Part shown: positions 28,347-36,421 of the stretch, piece after piece | Layout of the letters: each line of letters opens with the position of its first letter | Numbering within the stretch: the first letter of the stretch is position 1 | NCBI RefSeq assembly: GCF_030580955.1 | Contig: NZ_JAUQON010000013.1 | Location: 1-64,000, forward strand | Source of the DNA: Hymenobacter convexus | GTDB taxonomy: Bacteria > Bacteroidota > Bacteroidia > Cytophagales > Hymenobacteraceae | Reading direction: 5' to 3' | Length of the DNA stretch: 64,000 nucleotides | Notes under the pieces: model-generated | Seen by the model: only the letters and a program-made list of their open reading frames with translations | Database searches by the model: none | What the model was told of the DNA's origin: nothing | Program-made: the position numbers and the translations under genes

Positions 28347-29744
28347 TTATCCCACGATTTCCGCAGCCAGCGCCGCCAAATCCAGCCTATCGAACGTGCC
28401 CGACGACATGAGCAGCAGGTTGGCATTGGCCCATTGCTGCGCGCGCAGGAAAGCGGCCAGCTCGGCGCTGTCGGTTATCACCTTGATGTCGGGGCGCTGA
28501 AAGGCTTCGGCCACGGTGGCGGCGGCCAGCGGCGGCAGGCGCTTGTGCTCCAGCACGTGGGGGTTGAAGTACACCACGGCCACGTCGGGCGCGTCGAAAC
28601 AGTGCGCGTACTGCGGCAGAAAATCGGGGTTGAGGCTGCTGAAGGTGTGCAGCTCCAGGCAGGCCACCAGGCGCCGCTGCGGGAACTGCTTTTTCAGGGC
28701 CGTGGCGGTGGCTTTGAGCTTGCTGGGCGCATGGGCGAAGTCCTTGTACACCACCGAGGTAGCGCCTTCCTTCACCAACTCCAAGCGCCGCGCGGCGCCG
28801 GGGAACGAAGCCACGGCCTTAAAGAAGTCCTTGCCTTTGATGCCCAGCTGCTTACACACCTCTTTCGCCGCTGAGATGTTGCGCAGGTTATGCTCGCCAA
28901 ACACCTGGATGGGCACTTCCTCGTCCTTCTTGTTGATGAGGAAGGTTTTGCCGTCGCGGATGACGTGCTCGTGCGGGCCGTAGCCGATGTAGGTCACGTC
29001 GGGGTTGGTGGGCATGCTCACCAGCTGCACCTGCTCGTCGTCGCGGTCGTAGATGAGCACGCCGGCCTTGGGCGTCATATCGGCGAAGATGCGGAACTGC
29101 TCGCGGTAGATTTCCTCGGTCGGAAACACGTTGATGTGGTCCCAGCTGATGCCCGAAATCACGCCAATGTGGTGCTGGTAGAGGTGAAACTTGGGCCGCC
29201 GGTCCACCGGCGAGGACAGGTATTCGTCGCCTTCGATGATGATGATGGGTGCGTCGGTGAGCTGCACCATCAAATCAAAACCGGCCAGCTGGGCGCCCAC
29301 GGCGTAGTCGAACTGCCGGCCGTGGTAGCGCAGCACGTGCAGAATGCAGGCCGTGATGCTGGTTTTGCCGTGCGAGCCGCCGATGACGATGCGCTGCTTG
29401 TCGCGGCTGGCCTCGTAGATGTACTCGGGAAAGGAATACACCTTCAGGCCCAGCTCCTGGGCGCGGGCCAGCTCGGGGTTGTCGGGGCGGGCGTGCATGC
29501 CCACAATCACGGCGTCGAGGTCGGGCGTGATGCGGGCGGCGTCCCAGCCTTCCTGGGCGGGCAGCAGGCCGGCGGCAGCGAGGCGGCCGAGGGCGGGCTC
29601 AAAAATTTCGTCGTCGGAGCCCGTCACGCGGGCGCCCTGGCGGTGCAGGGCCAGGGCCAGGTTGTGCATGATGCTCCCGCCCACGGCGATGAGGTGGACG
29701 CGCTGCGGCGCAGCGGATTGCGGAGAAAGGGTGTCGGAAGCCAA
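28347..29744 (-). CDS. mpl: UDP-N-acetylmuramate:L-Ala-gamma-D-Glu-meso-DAP ligase (murein peptide ligase)
   Basis: A 465-residue Mur-ligase family enzyme that recycles cell-wall tripeptide onto UDP-MurNAc. HLIAVGGSIMHNLALAL replaces the GIGG..G of MurC, typical of Mpl. The ATP loop is VIGGSHGKTSIT, followed by EGDEYLSSPVDRRPKF and SGISWDHINVFPT. C-terminal LELHTFSSLN and FDAPDVAVVYFNP match Mpl rather than MurC. The start is the first Met (MASDTLSPQ). Monocistronic. Confidence 0.9.
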   Translation of the reverse strand: MASDTLSPQSAAPQRVHLIAVGGSIMHNLALALHRQGARVTGSDDEIFEPALGRLAAAGLLPAQEGWDAARITPDLDAVIVGMHARPDNPELARAQELGLKVYSFPEYIYEASRDKQRIVIGGSHGKTSITACILHVLRYHGRQFDYAVGAQLAGFDLMVQLTDAPIIIIEGDEYLSSPVDRRPKFHLYQHHIGVISGISWDHINVFPTEEIYREQFRIFADMTPKAGVLIYDRDDEQVQLVSMPTNPDVTYIGYGPHEHVIRDGKTFLINKKDEEVPIQVFGEHNLRNISAAKEVCKQLGIKGKDFFKAVASFPGAARRLELVKEGATSVVYKDFAHAPSKLKATATALKKQFPQRRLVACLELHTFSSLNPDFLPQYAHCFDAPDVAVVYFNPHVLEHKRLPPLAAATVAEAFQRPDIKVITDSAELAAFLRAQQWANANLLLMSSGTFDRLDLAALAAEIVG

Positions 29745-29754
29745 GTCAGGTAGT

Positions 29755-29866
29755 GGTTAGTTGTCCGTTGCTCGTTGTTAGTCAGGGAATGCCACAGCAA
29801 AGCATGACAACTGCCGTCGAAGATGCCCAAACTGACAACGGACAACGACCAACTGACAACCAAAAA
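29755..29866. repeat. inverted repeat (family F, GTTGTCCGTTG type)
   Basis: GTGGTTAGTTGTCCGTTGCT at about 29752 onward pairs with AACGGACAACGACCAACTGAC at about 29835-29862. It occupies the divergent gap between mpl and dnaB and must lie close to both promoters. Confidence 0.7.
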
Positions 29867-30047
29867 GCCGGGGCGCGAAAGTACGAAAGCCCGGCCGCCG
29901 GGCCCGGCGCATAGCCAAAAGAATCGAATTTTCCACCGGCACTTTTCCCCGGCTTCGGGGTTAGCTTTGTGTAGATGGCGTGTCCGATGGTTTTTATTCA
30001 TCGGGTCGCCCACTTTTCACTCGCCGCTCCAATCCCTTCCCCAACCG

Positions 30048-32684
30048 ATGCCTGACCAAATGGACGACCGCCTGAAACAATCCGCTGCCCGAGCCAAAGC
30101 GGCCTGGGGCAACCGGGGCGGCACGGTGGTCCCCGCCAATGCCAGCGCCGCCGGCAAGCTCCCGCCCCAGGCGCCGGAGCTCGAAATGGCTGTGCTCGGC
30201 GCCCTGATGCTGGAAAAAGATGCCCTCACTTCGGTCATCGACCTGCTCAAGCCCGAGAGTTTCTACAAGCCCGCGCACAAGCTGATTTACGAAGCCGTTA
30301 TCCGGCTCTTTGACAAGTCGGAGCCCATCGACCAGATTACGGTGGTGCAAGAGCTGCGCGAAATGGGCGCGCTCGAAGCCGCCGGCGGCGCCTTCGGCGT
30401 GGCCAACCTCACCATGAAGGTGAACTCGGCCGCCAACGTGGAATACCACGCCCGCATCATCACCGAAACCGCCATCAAGCGCGAGCTGATTCGCATTTCC
30501 AGCGAAATTCAGCGCGATGCGTTTGAGGACACCACCGACGTGTTCAAGCTGCTCGACGATACCGAATCGGCCTTATTTGAGGTGTCGGAATCGAACATCC
30601 GCAAGAACTTTGATGATATGCGGAGCCTGATGGGCAAGGCCATCAAGGAGCTCGAAGAAAAGAAAAACCAGGCCGACGGCCTCACCGGCGTGCCCACCGG
30701 CTTCTCGGCCCTGGACCGCGTGACGAGCGGCTGGCAACCGTCTGACCTTGTGATTATTGCGGCCCGGCCGGGCATGGGTAAGTGTTTGGGCAAAGGCACG
30801 AAGGTGCTGATGTTCGACGGCGACCTGCGCAACGTGGAAGACGTGCTGCCCGGCGACCTGCTGATGGGCGACGACTCGACCCCGCGCCGGGTGCTGAGCA
30901 TTGCCCGGGGCCGCGAAAACATGTATTGGGTGCGCCAGAATAAAGGCGACGACTACCGCGTGAACGAGAGCCACATCCTCTCCCTCAAACGCTCGCGCAA
31001 CGAAGGCCCGCACCGCCACGGTGACGTCCTCAACATCACCGTGAAGGACTACCTGGCGAAGGGTCCGAAGTTTCGCTCGAACTACAAAGGCTATAAAGTG
31101 CCCGTAGAATTTGAAGCGCAGGAACTACCCGTGGACCCGTATTTCCTGGGCGTGTGGCTGGGCGACGGCGCCAGCAGCAACTGCCGTATCACCGGTCAGG
31201 ACCCCGAAATCATTGACTACCTGCACGAATACGCCGCCACGCTAAACATGCAGGTGACCGTGGGCCTGGTTGAAAACCGCTGCAACAGCTACGGCATCAC
31301 CAAGGGCCGACAGGGCGGCAACATTGCCGAATATTCCTTGCAGGACGAGCTGCGGCAGTTGGGAGTGCTCGATAACAAGCATATCCCGCGCGCTTACGCC
31401 ATCAACTCGACCGAGAACCGCCTGCGCCTGCTGGCCGGCCTGATTGACAGCGACGGCCACCTTGACCCGGTTTCCAACGGCTACGAAATCACCCAGAAAA
31501 ACCACCGCCTGGCCCGGCAAATCAAGTTTCTGGGCGACTCGCTGGGCTTCCGCACCTCGCTCACGAAGAAGCGCGCCGCCATTTCCAGCATCGGCTACGA
31601 GAGCGAAGTGTGGCGCGTACGCCTCTACGGCGACATCAATCGTGTGCCGGTGCGCGTGGCCCGCAAGAAGGCCCAGCCCTGGGCTTCGCCTGTCGATTGG
31701 CGGCAGACCGGCATTTCGGTGGAGTTCGATAAAGTCGATGACTACTACGGCTTCGAGATTGACGGCAACCGTCTGTTCCTGCTTCAGGACATGACCGTGA
31801 CGCACAACACAGCCTTCGTGGTCTCGGCCATGCGCAACGCAGCGGTCGATTTTAAGAAAGCCGTGGCCATTTTCTCGCTCGAAATGTCCTCGCTGCAGCT
31901 CGTCAACCGTCTGATTTCGGCCGAAGCGGAGCTGGATTCCGAGAAAATCAAAAAAGGCAGCCTCGCCGACCACGAGTGGCAGCAGCTTAACCACAAAATC
32001 ACGGCCCTCTCGGCCGCCCCGATTTACATCGACGACACGCCCGGCCTGAGCATCCGCGAGCTGCGCACGAAGTGCCGCCGCCTGCGCTCGCAGAAGGACG
32101 TGCAGATGATTATCGTCGACTACCTGCAGCTAATGAGCGGCAACACCGACGGCCGCGGCGGCAACCGTGAGCAGGAAATCGCCAGTATCTCGCGGGCCCT
32201 CAAGGGCATTGCCAAGGAGCTGAACGTGCCCGTGCTGGCCCTGTCGCAGCTCTCGCGCTCGGTAGAAACCCGCGGCGGCGACAAGAAGCCCCAGCTGAGT
32301 GACCTTCGCGAATCGGGCTCCATCGAGCAGGATGCCGACATGGTTATCTTCCTCTATCGCCCCGAATACTACGGCCTCGACCAGGACGCCGAAGGCAACT
32401 CGACGCAGGGCGTGGGCGAAGTCATCATCGCCAAGCACCGAAACGGCTCCCTCGAAACCGTGCAGCTCAAATTCATCGGCAAGTTCACCAAGTTTGCCGA
32501 CCTCGACGGCATGGGCGGCGGCTTCGATGGCGGCGGCTACCAGCCCATGGCCTTGCCCGCCAGCAACTTCGACAGCGAGCCCAGCCCGTTTGCACCCAAC
32601 ACCATTCGCCTGGGCTCCAAAATTAACGAGTCGCCGGTGCCCTTCCCGAAGAGCAATTTCAGCCACGAGGAACCGCCCTTCTAA
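30048..32684 (+). CDS. dnaB: replicative DNA helicase DnaB with in-frame intein
   Basis: An 878-codon gene: 536 residues of helicase after removal of a 342-residue intein. N-terminal DnaB domain (PPQAPELEMAVLGALML, about 40-150), linker helix, then the RecA-like motor beginning LTGVPTGFSALDRVTSGWQP. The Walker A motif is split: ARPGMGK ends at residue 245, the intein follows, and the host resumes with Thr588 (TAFVVSAMRN). Walker B region VQMIIVDYLQLM, LSQLSRSVE and LRESGSIEQDAD are intact. The helicase is only functional after splicing. Start at 30048 (MPDQMDDRLKQ) is chosen; the frame is open back to 29823 through the repeat. Confidence 0.95.
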   Translation: MPDQMDDRLKQSAARAKAAWGNRGGTVVPANASAAGKLPPQAPELEMAVLGALMLEKDALTSVIDLLKPESFYKPAHKLIYEAVIRLFDKSEPIDQITVVQELREMGALEAAGGAFGVANLTMKVNSAANVEYHARIITETAIKRELIRISSEIQRDAFEDTTDVFKLLDDTESALFEVSESNIRKNFDDMRSLMGKAIKELEEKKNQADGLTGVPTGFSALDRVTSGWQPSDLVIIAARPGMGKCLGKGTKVLMFDGDLRNVEDVLPGDLLMGDDSTPRRVLSIARGRENMYWVRQNKGDDYRVNESHILSLKRSRNEGPHRHGDVLNITVKDYLAKGPKFRSNYKGYKVPVEFEAQELPVDPYFLGVWLGDGASSNCRITGQDPEIIDYLHEYAATLNMQVTVGLVENRCNSYGITKGRQGGNIAEYSLQDELRQLGVLDNKHIPRAYAINSTENRLRLLAGLIDSDGHLDPVSNGYEITQKNHRLARQIKFLGDSLGFRTSLTKKRAAISSIGYESEVWRVRLYGDINRVPVRVARKKAQPWASPVDWRQTGISVEFDKVDDYYGFEIDGNRLFLLQDMTVTHNTAFVVSAMRNAAVDFKKAVAIFSLEMSSLQLVNRLISAEAELDSEKIKKGSLADHEWQQLNHKITALSAAPIYIDDTPGLSIRELRTKCRRLRSQKDVQMIIVDYLQLMSGNTDGRGGNREQEIASISRALKGIAKELNVPVLALSQLSRSVETRGGDKKPQLSDLRESGSIEQDADMVIFLYRPEYYGLDQDAEGNSTQGVGEVIIAKHRNGSLETVQLKFIGKFTKFADLDGMGGGFDGGGYQPMALPASNFDSEPSPFAPNTIRLGSKINESPVPFPKSNFSHEEPPF
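30783..31808 (+). mobile_element. DnaB intein with LAGLIDADG homing endonuclease
   Basis: 342 codons from the Cys after GMGK to the His-Asn before Thr588. Splicing motifs: N-terminal Cys1 (CLGKGTKVLMFDGD), block B with conserved His (VNESHILSL), block F/G DYYGFEIDGNRLFLLQ then DMTVTHN, and +1 Thr in the extein. Between them are two LAGLIDADG motifs, FLGVWLGDGAS (about 119-129) and LLAGLIDSDGH (about 216-226), with HIPRAY between, so the homing endonuclease looks intact. The insertion point is the phosphate-binding loop, a known DnaB intein site. Base composition resembles the host gene, so acquisition need not be recent. Confidence 0.96.
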
Positions 32685-32685
32685 A

Positions 32686-32778
32686 GCGCAAGGTTTCGCA
32701 AGGTAAAAAGAGGTTTCGCAAGGTTTGACAGGACGTCAACTTTGCGAAACCTCTTTTCACTTTGCGTAACCTTGCGCG
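32686..32778. repeat. inverted repeat (family E, GCGAAACCT type)
   Basis: GCGCAAGGTTTCGCAAGGT and AGAGGTTTCGCAAGGTTTGAC on the left pair with GTCAACTTTGCGAAACCTCT and AACCTTGCGC on the right. It starts two bases after the dnaB stop and ends 31 bases before the TSUP gene. Confidence 0.85.
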
Positions 32779-32809
32779 AAATTTTATTGCACCGCCTGCT
32801 ATTAACCGG

Positions 32810-33580
32810 ATGACTCTTGAACTGCTCTACCTCTACTTTTTCGCCGCGCTGGCCGGTTTTATTGATGCGCAGGTGGGCGGCGGTGGGCTGATTCAGCTGC
32901 CGGCCATGGTGCTGCTGCTGCCCGAGGTGCCTTACGCTACGGTGCTGGGGACGGGCAAAGTGGCCAGCCTGGCGGGCACGGCCGCAGCCCTGCGCCGGTA
33001 CCTGGGCGGCCCCGATGCCGTGCCGCTGCGCTGGCGCACCGTGGCCATCACGGCGCTGGTGGCGGGTGGGTTTGCGCTGCTGGGCGCCCGGGCCGCCAGC
33101 AGCCTGCACAAGGAAGCGGTGCGGCCGCTGGTACTGGCATTGCTCACGGCCATGGCCGTGTACACGCTCTGGCGCAAGGATTTCGGCAGCCTGCACGCCC
33201 CACGCCTACACGGCCGCCGCGAGATTATTACGGGCGTGGGGCTGGGCCTGGCCATCGGATTCTACGACGGATTTTTTGGGCCGGGCACGGGCAGTTTGCT
33301 GCTGTTCGCCTTTGTGGGGCTGTTTGGGTACGATTTTCTGGCTGCGTCGGCGTCGGCCAAGTTCGTGAACGTGGCTACCAACATTGCCGGGCTCATCTTT
33401 TTCATCTCCACCGGGCATGTTCTCTACCGCGTGGCTATTCCCATGGCCATTTGCAACATGCTGGGCTCGACGCTGGGCGCGCGCATGGCGCTGCGCCAGG
33501 GCACAGGCTTCGTGCGGGTGCTTTTTCTGGTGGTGGTCGGGGCTTTCATTCTAAAGCTGGGCTGGGAGACATTCACATAA
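32810..33580 (+). CDS. TSUP family membrane transporter (TauE/SafE)
   Basis: A 256-residue inner-membrane protein with about eight transmembrane helices in two repeats, each with the family motif: GFIDAQVGGGGLIQLPAM near residue 13-30 and GFYDGFFGPGTGSLL near 147-161. TSUP proteins export sulfite, sulfoacetate or related organosulfur/carbon anions; the substrate is unknown. The Met at 32810 starts the first helix; the frame upstream is repeat sequence. Confidence 0.9.
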   Translation: MTLELLYLYFFAALAGFIDAQVGGGGLIQLPAMVLLLPEVPYATVLGTGKVASLAGTAAALRRYLGGPDAVPLRWRTVAITALVAGGFALLGARAASSLHKEAVRPLVLALLTAMAVYTLWRKDFGSLHAPRLHGRREIITGVGLGLAIGFYDGFFGPGTGSLLLFAFVGLFGYDFLAASASAKFVNVATNIAGLIFFISTGHVLYRVAIPMAICNMLGSTLGARMALRQGTGFVRVLFLVVVGAFILKLGWETFT

Positions 33581-33612
33581 AAAAACAGGCCCTGCGGTAG
33601 GGCCTATTTTTC
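33581..33612. terminator. bidirectional Rho-independent terminator
   Basis: AAAAACAGGCCCT pairs with AGGGCCTATTTTT. It begins at the TSUP stop codon and also faces the leftward T9SS-protein gene. Confidence 0.85.
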
Positions 33613-33633
33613 TTCAGCAGAACGAATGAAACG

Positions 33634-34683
33634 CTAGCGCGTGGCGGCAGCTTTCACAAAGCGGGTGCTTTGGCCGGTGGCCATGTCCCGCAGGAAATAC
33701 ACGCCATTGGGCAGGCTGCGCACGTCCAGCTGTTGGCCCAGCTCCAGGGTTACTTTCGCCTCCTGCACTTTCTGGCCAAACTGGTTGAACACGCCGAAGG
33801 AAGTGCCGGCCGCGCCGGCCACCGTCAGCATTTCGGCCGCCGGGCTGGGGTAGGCCGCTAGTTCGGTGGTTTTGATGTCGCTTTTCACCACCACAATGGG
33901 GCTGAAGGTTTCTTTGCCGTCGGCATCAACCTGGCGCAGACGATAATAGCTCATGGGTTTCGGTGCGGCATCAACAAACCGATACTGGTGCGATTGATTG
34001 CTGCTGCCAGCGCCTTTCACCTGGCCAATGGCGTAAAATACATCCGATGCGCCGTTGGTCCGCTCCACCACGAAATGGTCGTTGTTGCGCTCCGAGGCCG
34101 TGTTCCAGGTCAGGGAAACGCCCGCAGTGGAGGCTTTGCCCTGGAAGGTCACCAGCTCGACCGGCAGCGGCGTAATGGTGCCGTAAGCCGCGAAAATATC
34201 GACGCTAACACTGGCATTGATAAGGCCCGCGGTGCGTACTTCTATTTGATTGAAGTCGCTGGTTACCGGAAACTCGACCGCTACTTTGTTGCTGCCGGTT
34301 ACGTTCAGGTCGAGCAGCGAGGCCACCGATATGTTCTGCTCGTAGCCCGAGCTGCCGTTCATGTAGGTGCGGATGCTGGTGCCATTTAACACGCCCAGGT
34401 CCACGTTCGAGCCCATCTGGATGACCAAGCCGGCCCGGCCACCGCTGCGTACCGTCGATGGGAAGGCTATCCGCAAACGCGCCGCGCCGAGCAGGGCCGG
34501 CGCCTCAATCCGGGCCGCCGTGGCCAGCGACCCATCCACCGCCAACGGCTCATTGGACGCATTCGATGCAGAATACACCGTGGAGGCATACTGCCACGGC
34601 TGTGCTACGCCCGAAAAGGCAGTGGCACCAATGAAGAAAATACCCAGAAGGGCAACTTGAATGGATAAGTAAAATAACCGCAT
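33634..34683 (-). CDS. T9SS type A sorting domain-containing secreted protein
   Basis: A 349-residue exported protein. Signal peptide about 1-28 (SGVAQ), a beta-rich N-terminal domain of about 150 residues, then an Fn3-like segment (LPVELVTFQGKAS, LTWNTASERNNDHFVVER) that commonly precedes Bacteroidota sorting domains, and a C-terminal type A domain (about 270-349: YPSPAAEMLTV, VFNQFGQKV, LPNGVYFLRD, RFVK). It should be secreted through T9SS and attached to the cell surface. The function of the first domain is unknown. Confidence 0.85.
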   Translation of the reverse strand: MRLFYLSIQVALLGIFFIGATAFSGVAQPWQYASTVYSASNASNEPLAVDGSLATAARIEAPALLGAARLRIAFPSTVRSGGRAGLVIQMGSNVDLGVLNGTSIRTYMNGSSGYEQNISVASLLDLNVTGSNKVAVEFPVTSDFNQIEVRTAGLINASVSVDIFAAYGTITPLPVELVTFQGKASTAGVSLTWNTASERNNDHFVVERTNGASDVFYAIGQVKGAGSSNQSHQYRFVDAAPKPMSYYRLRQVDADGKETFSPIVVVKSDIKTTELAAYPSPAAEMLTVAGAAGTSFGVFNQFGQKVQEAKVTLELGQQLDVRSLPNGVYFLRDMATGQSTRFVKAAATR

Positions 34684-35074
34684 ATAAGGAGAGCTAAAAT
34701 TGATACTCTCCCGCTAAAACAACATTTTTGCCAAAAATCCCGAACGCAACCAAGCACTTAACGCCCAGTTTTTTGACCAACTAGCAGTTGCGCTTAATTG
34801 AACTAATCTGGGAATACGCAACCCAAAATGGGAATAAACAAGAGCAAAACACAGCTATAAAACAGCATTCGCAGTATCTTTATCACCATTTATCAACTAA
34901 TTAATAAGCAAATTCACTTATTCGGCAAATAAATCAATTTATTTTTCAAATTGCACAAAATACAGAATAAATCTTTTCTCGCTTTTTGCTCCTACGCAGC
35001 AACATCAAGCGGGGTTGCGTCAATTTGTAAGAATAATTGGCGCAACCCCGCTTGATGTTGCTGCGGCTATTTCC
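34684..35074. other. AT-rich intergenic region with a long hairpin
   Basis: The part next to 34684 is strongly AT-rich (TTATCAACTAATTAATAAG and similar) and should contain the promoter of the leftward T9SS-protein gene. The rest holds the perfect hairpin at 34996-35064. No reading frame of note. Confidence 0.6.
34996..35064. repeat. 24-bp perfect inverted repeat
   Basis: Arms 34996-35019 (GCAGCAACATCAAGCGGGGT...) and 35041-35064 are exact complements with a 21-base loop. It begins 11 bases past the stop of the leftward PepSY gene. No T tract follows on that strand, so it may be a transcript-stabilising hairpin or another REP-like element rather than a classical terminator. Confidence 0.85.
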
Positions 35075-36319
35075 TTAGCTGGCCACCGCCTCCAGCGGCC
35101 TCCGCTTACGCTGCTGCTTGCGCCACCGATTGAGCCACATAATGGTTCCCGTAACGGGGAAAGTGGCGCCAAGCAGCGTCATCAGCAGGGCCAGCACTTT
35201 GGTGGGCCAGCCAAATATGGCGCCGGTATGCACAGGCTTGAACAAGCCGCGAATGCGCTGCCCCACCGGCCGCTGGGCATATGTTTGCCCACTGATGACC
35301 TGGCCGGAATATTGGTCGAGGTACACTTCATCGGTGGCGTTGTCGGTGATGGCGCCGGGACGCAGCACGGCCACCCGGATGCTGCCTTTGGCGTCTTTGG
35401 GTAGCTGGAGGGCGTAAGATTCGGCGTCGGGGGCCTGCTGGCGGGCCAGGGCCAGCACGGCATCGGCGGCGAAGGGCGCGGCGCCGGCGGGCGCCGCCGA
35501 CTCTGGCGCTTCGGGGCGCTTGGTGGGCGAGTGGGTGAGCCGGTTGATGCCCTCCCCCACCCAATCGAACGACATGCCCACACCGGTGAGGGCAATGACG
35601 AACAGGAAAACCGACGCGTAGAAGCCCAGCACGATGTGGAAGTCGTGGTTGAGGCGCTTCCAGCCGCTGCCCCACTTCACCTTCAGGCGGGCGCTGAAGG
35701 CCTTGCGGGCCGCCGGCCACCACAGCACGATGCCCGTGGCCAGGATAAACAGGAACATGGACGCGCTAATCCCCGTTACCAACTTGCCAATTTTGCCGGC
35801 CACCAGCCCGCGGTGTAGCTGCTCCACAGTCTTGAAAAAGTTGTCGCGCGGGTTCAGCTCACCGGTGATGGCGGCGGTGTAGGGGTTCACAAACACGCGG
35901 GGGCCACCGCCTTCGCCGCGGCCTTTGCCGCCTTTTCCGTCCTTGCCGGGGCCTTCGCCGGGCACGCGCTTCGCACCGCCTTCTGGCTCAGCACCCGCGC
36001 GGCGGCCTTCACCGCCTTTACCACCTTCGGGGGCCCCGGCGAGGCTCACTTCCACGGTGCGGGTGGGGTCGGCGTATACTTTCAGGCCGCTGATTTTGGC
36101 TTTGGGCTTGTGGGCGCGCACGGCCTCGGCCACTTGCGCCAGCGCGAGGCGCGGCGTGCCAGCCGGGGCCACGAAGTAGCGCTCGGAATGCCAGGACTGC
36201 TCCAATTCCTTTTCAAACGCCAGCACGCAGCCGGTGAGGCACACCCAAACGATGACCAGGCCCGAGGCAAGCCCCAGCCACAAATGGATGGTTCGGAAGG
36301 CAGATTTAAGCGGAGTCAT
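35075..36319 (-). CDS. PepSY-associated TM protein (iron-uptake reductase-like)
   Basis: A 414-residue inner-membrane protein of the PepSY_TM family. N-terminal helix (IHLWLGLASGLVIVWVCLTGCVLAFEKEL) with the family histidine, PepSY periplasmic region, helices at about 180-200, 235-255 and near 375-395, and conserved VEQLHRGLVAG and LNHDFHIVLGFY histidines that may bind haem. Residues about 96-135 are a Gly/Glu/Lys-rich low-complexity insert unusual for the family. It lies about 100 bases downstream of a TonB-dependent siderophore receptor and probably reduces ferric-siderophore iron in the periplasm, as proposed for relatives. Confidence 0.85.
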   Translation of the reverse strand: MTPLKSAFRTIHLWLGLASGLVIVWVCLTGCVLAFEKELEQSWHSERYFVAPAGTPRLALAQVAEAVRAHKPKAKISGLKVYADPTRTVEVSLAGAPEGGKGGEGRRAGAEPEGGAKRVPGEGPGKDGKGGKGRGEGGGPRVFVNPYTAAITGELNPRDNFFKTVEQLHRGLVAGKIGKLVTGISASMFLFILATGIVLWWPAARKAFSARLKVKWGSGWKRLNHDFHIVLGFYASVFLFVIALTGVGMSFDWVGEGINRLTHSPTKRPEAPESAAPAGAAPFAADAVLALARQQAPDAESYALQLPKDAKGSIRVAVLRPGAITDNATDEVYLDQYSGQVISGQTYAQRPVGQRIRGLFKPVHTGAIFGWPTKVLALLMTLLGATFPVTGTIMWLNRWRKQQRKRRPLEAVAS

Positions 36320-36387
36320 CGGCTTGCAGAAAGTGGGTTGAATGAGGGAGAAAGAGGTTTCACGGCACGTAATTCGTTGCCCAGCAC

Positions 36388-36412
36388 AGGGGCGGGAGCA
36401 GGCCCCGCCCCT
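36388..36412. repeat. short GC hairpin between receptor and PepSY genes
   Basis: AGGGGCGGG pairs with CCCGCCCCT around a seven-base loop, flanked by CACAGG and ACTATTTT. It lies 9 bases past the receptor stop on the minus strand. It could attenuate read-through into the PepSY gene or be a decayed dispersed repeat. Confidence 0.55.
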
Positions 36413-36421
36413 ACTATTTTA

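Noticed and set aside
30783..31808. Insertion in dnaB considered as a disrupting element or pseudogene
   Set aside because: The frame is intact and all intein splicing motifs are present, so it is a protein-splicing element.
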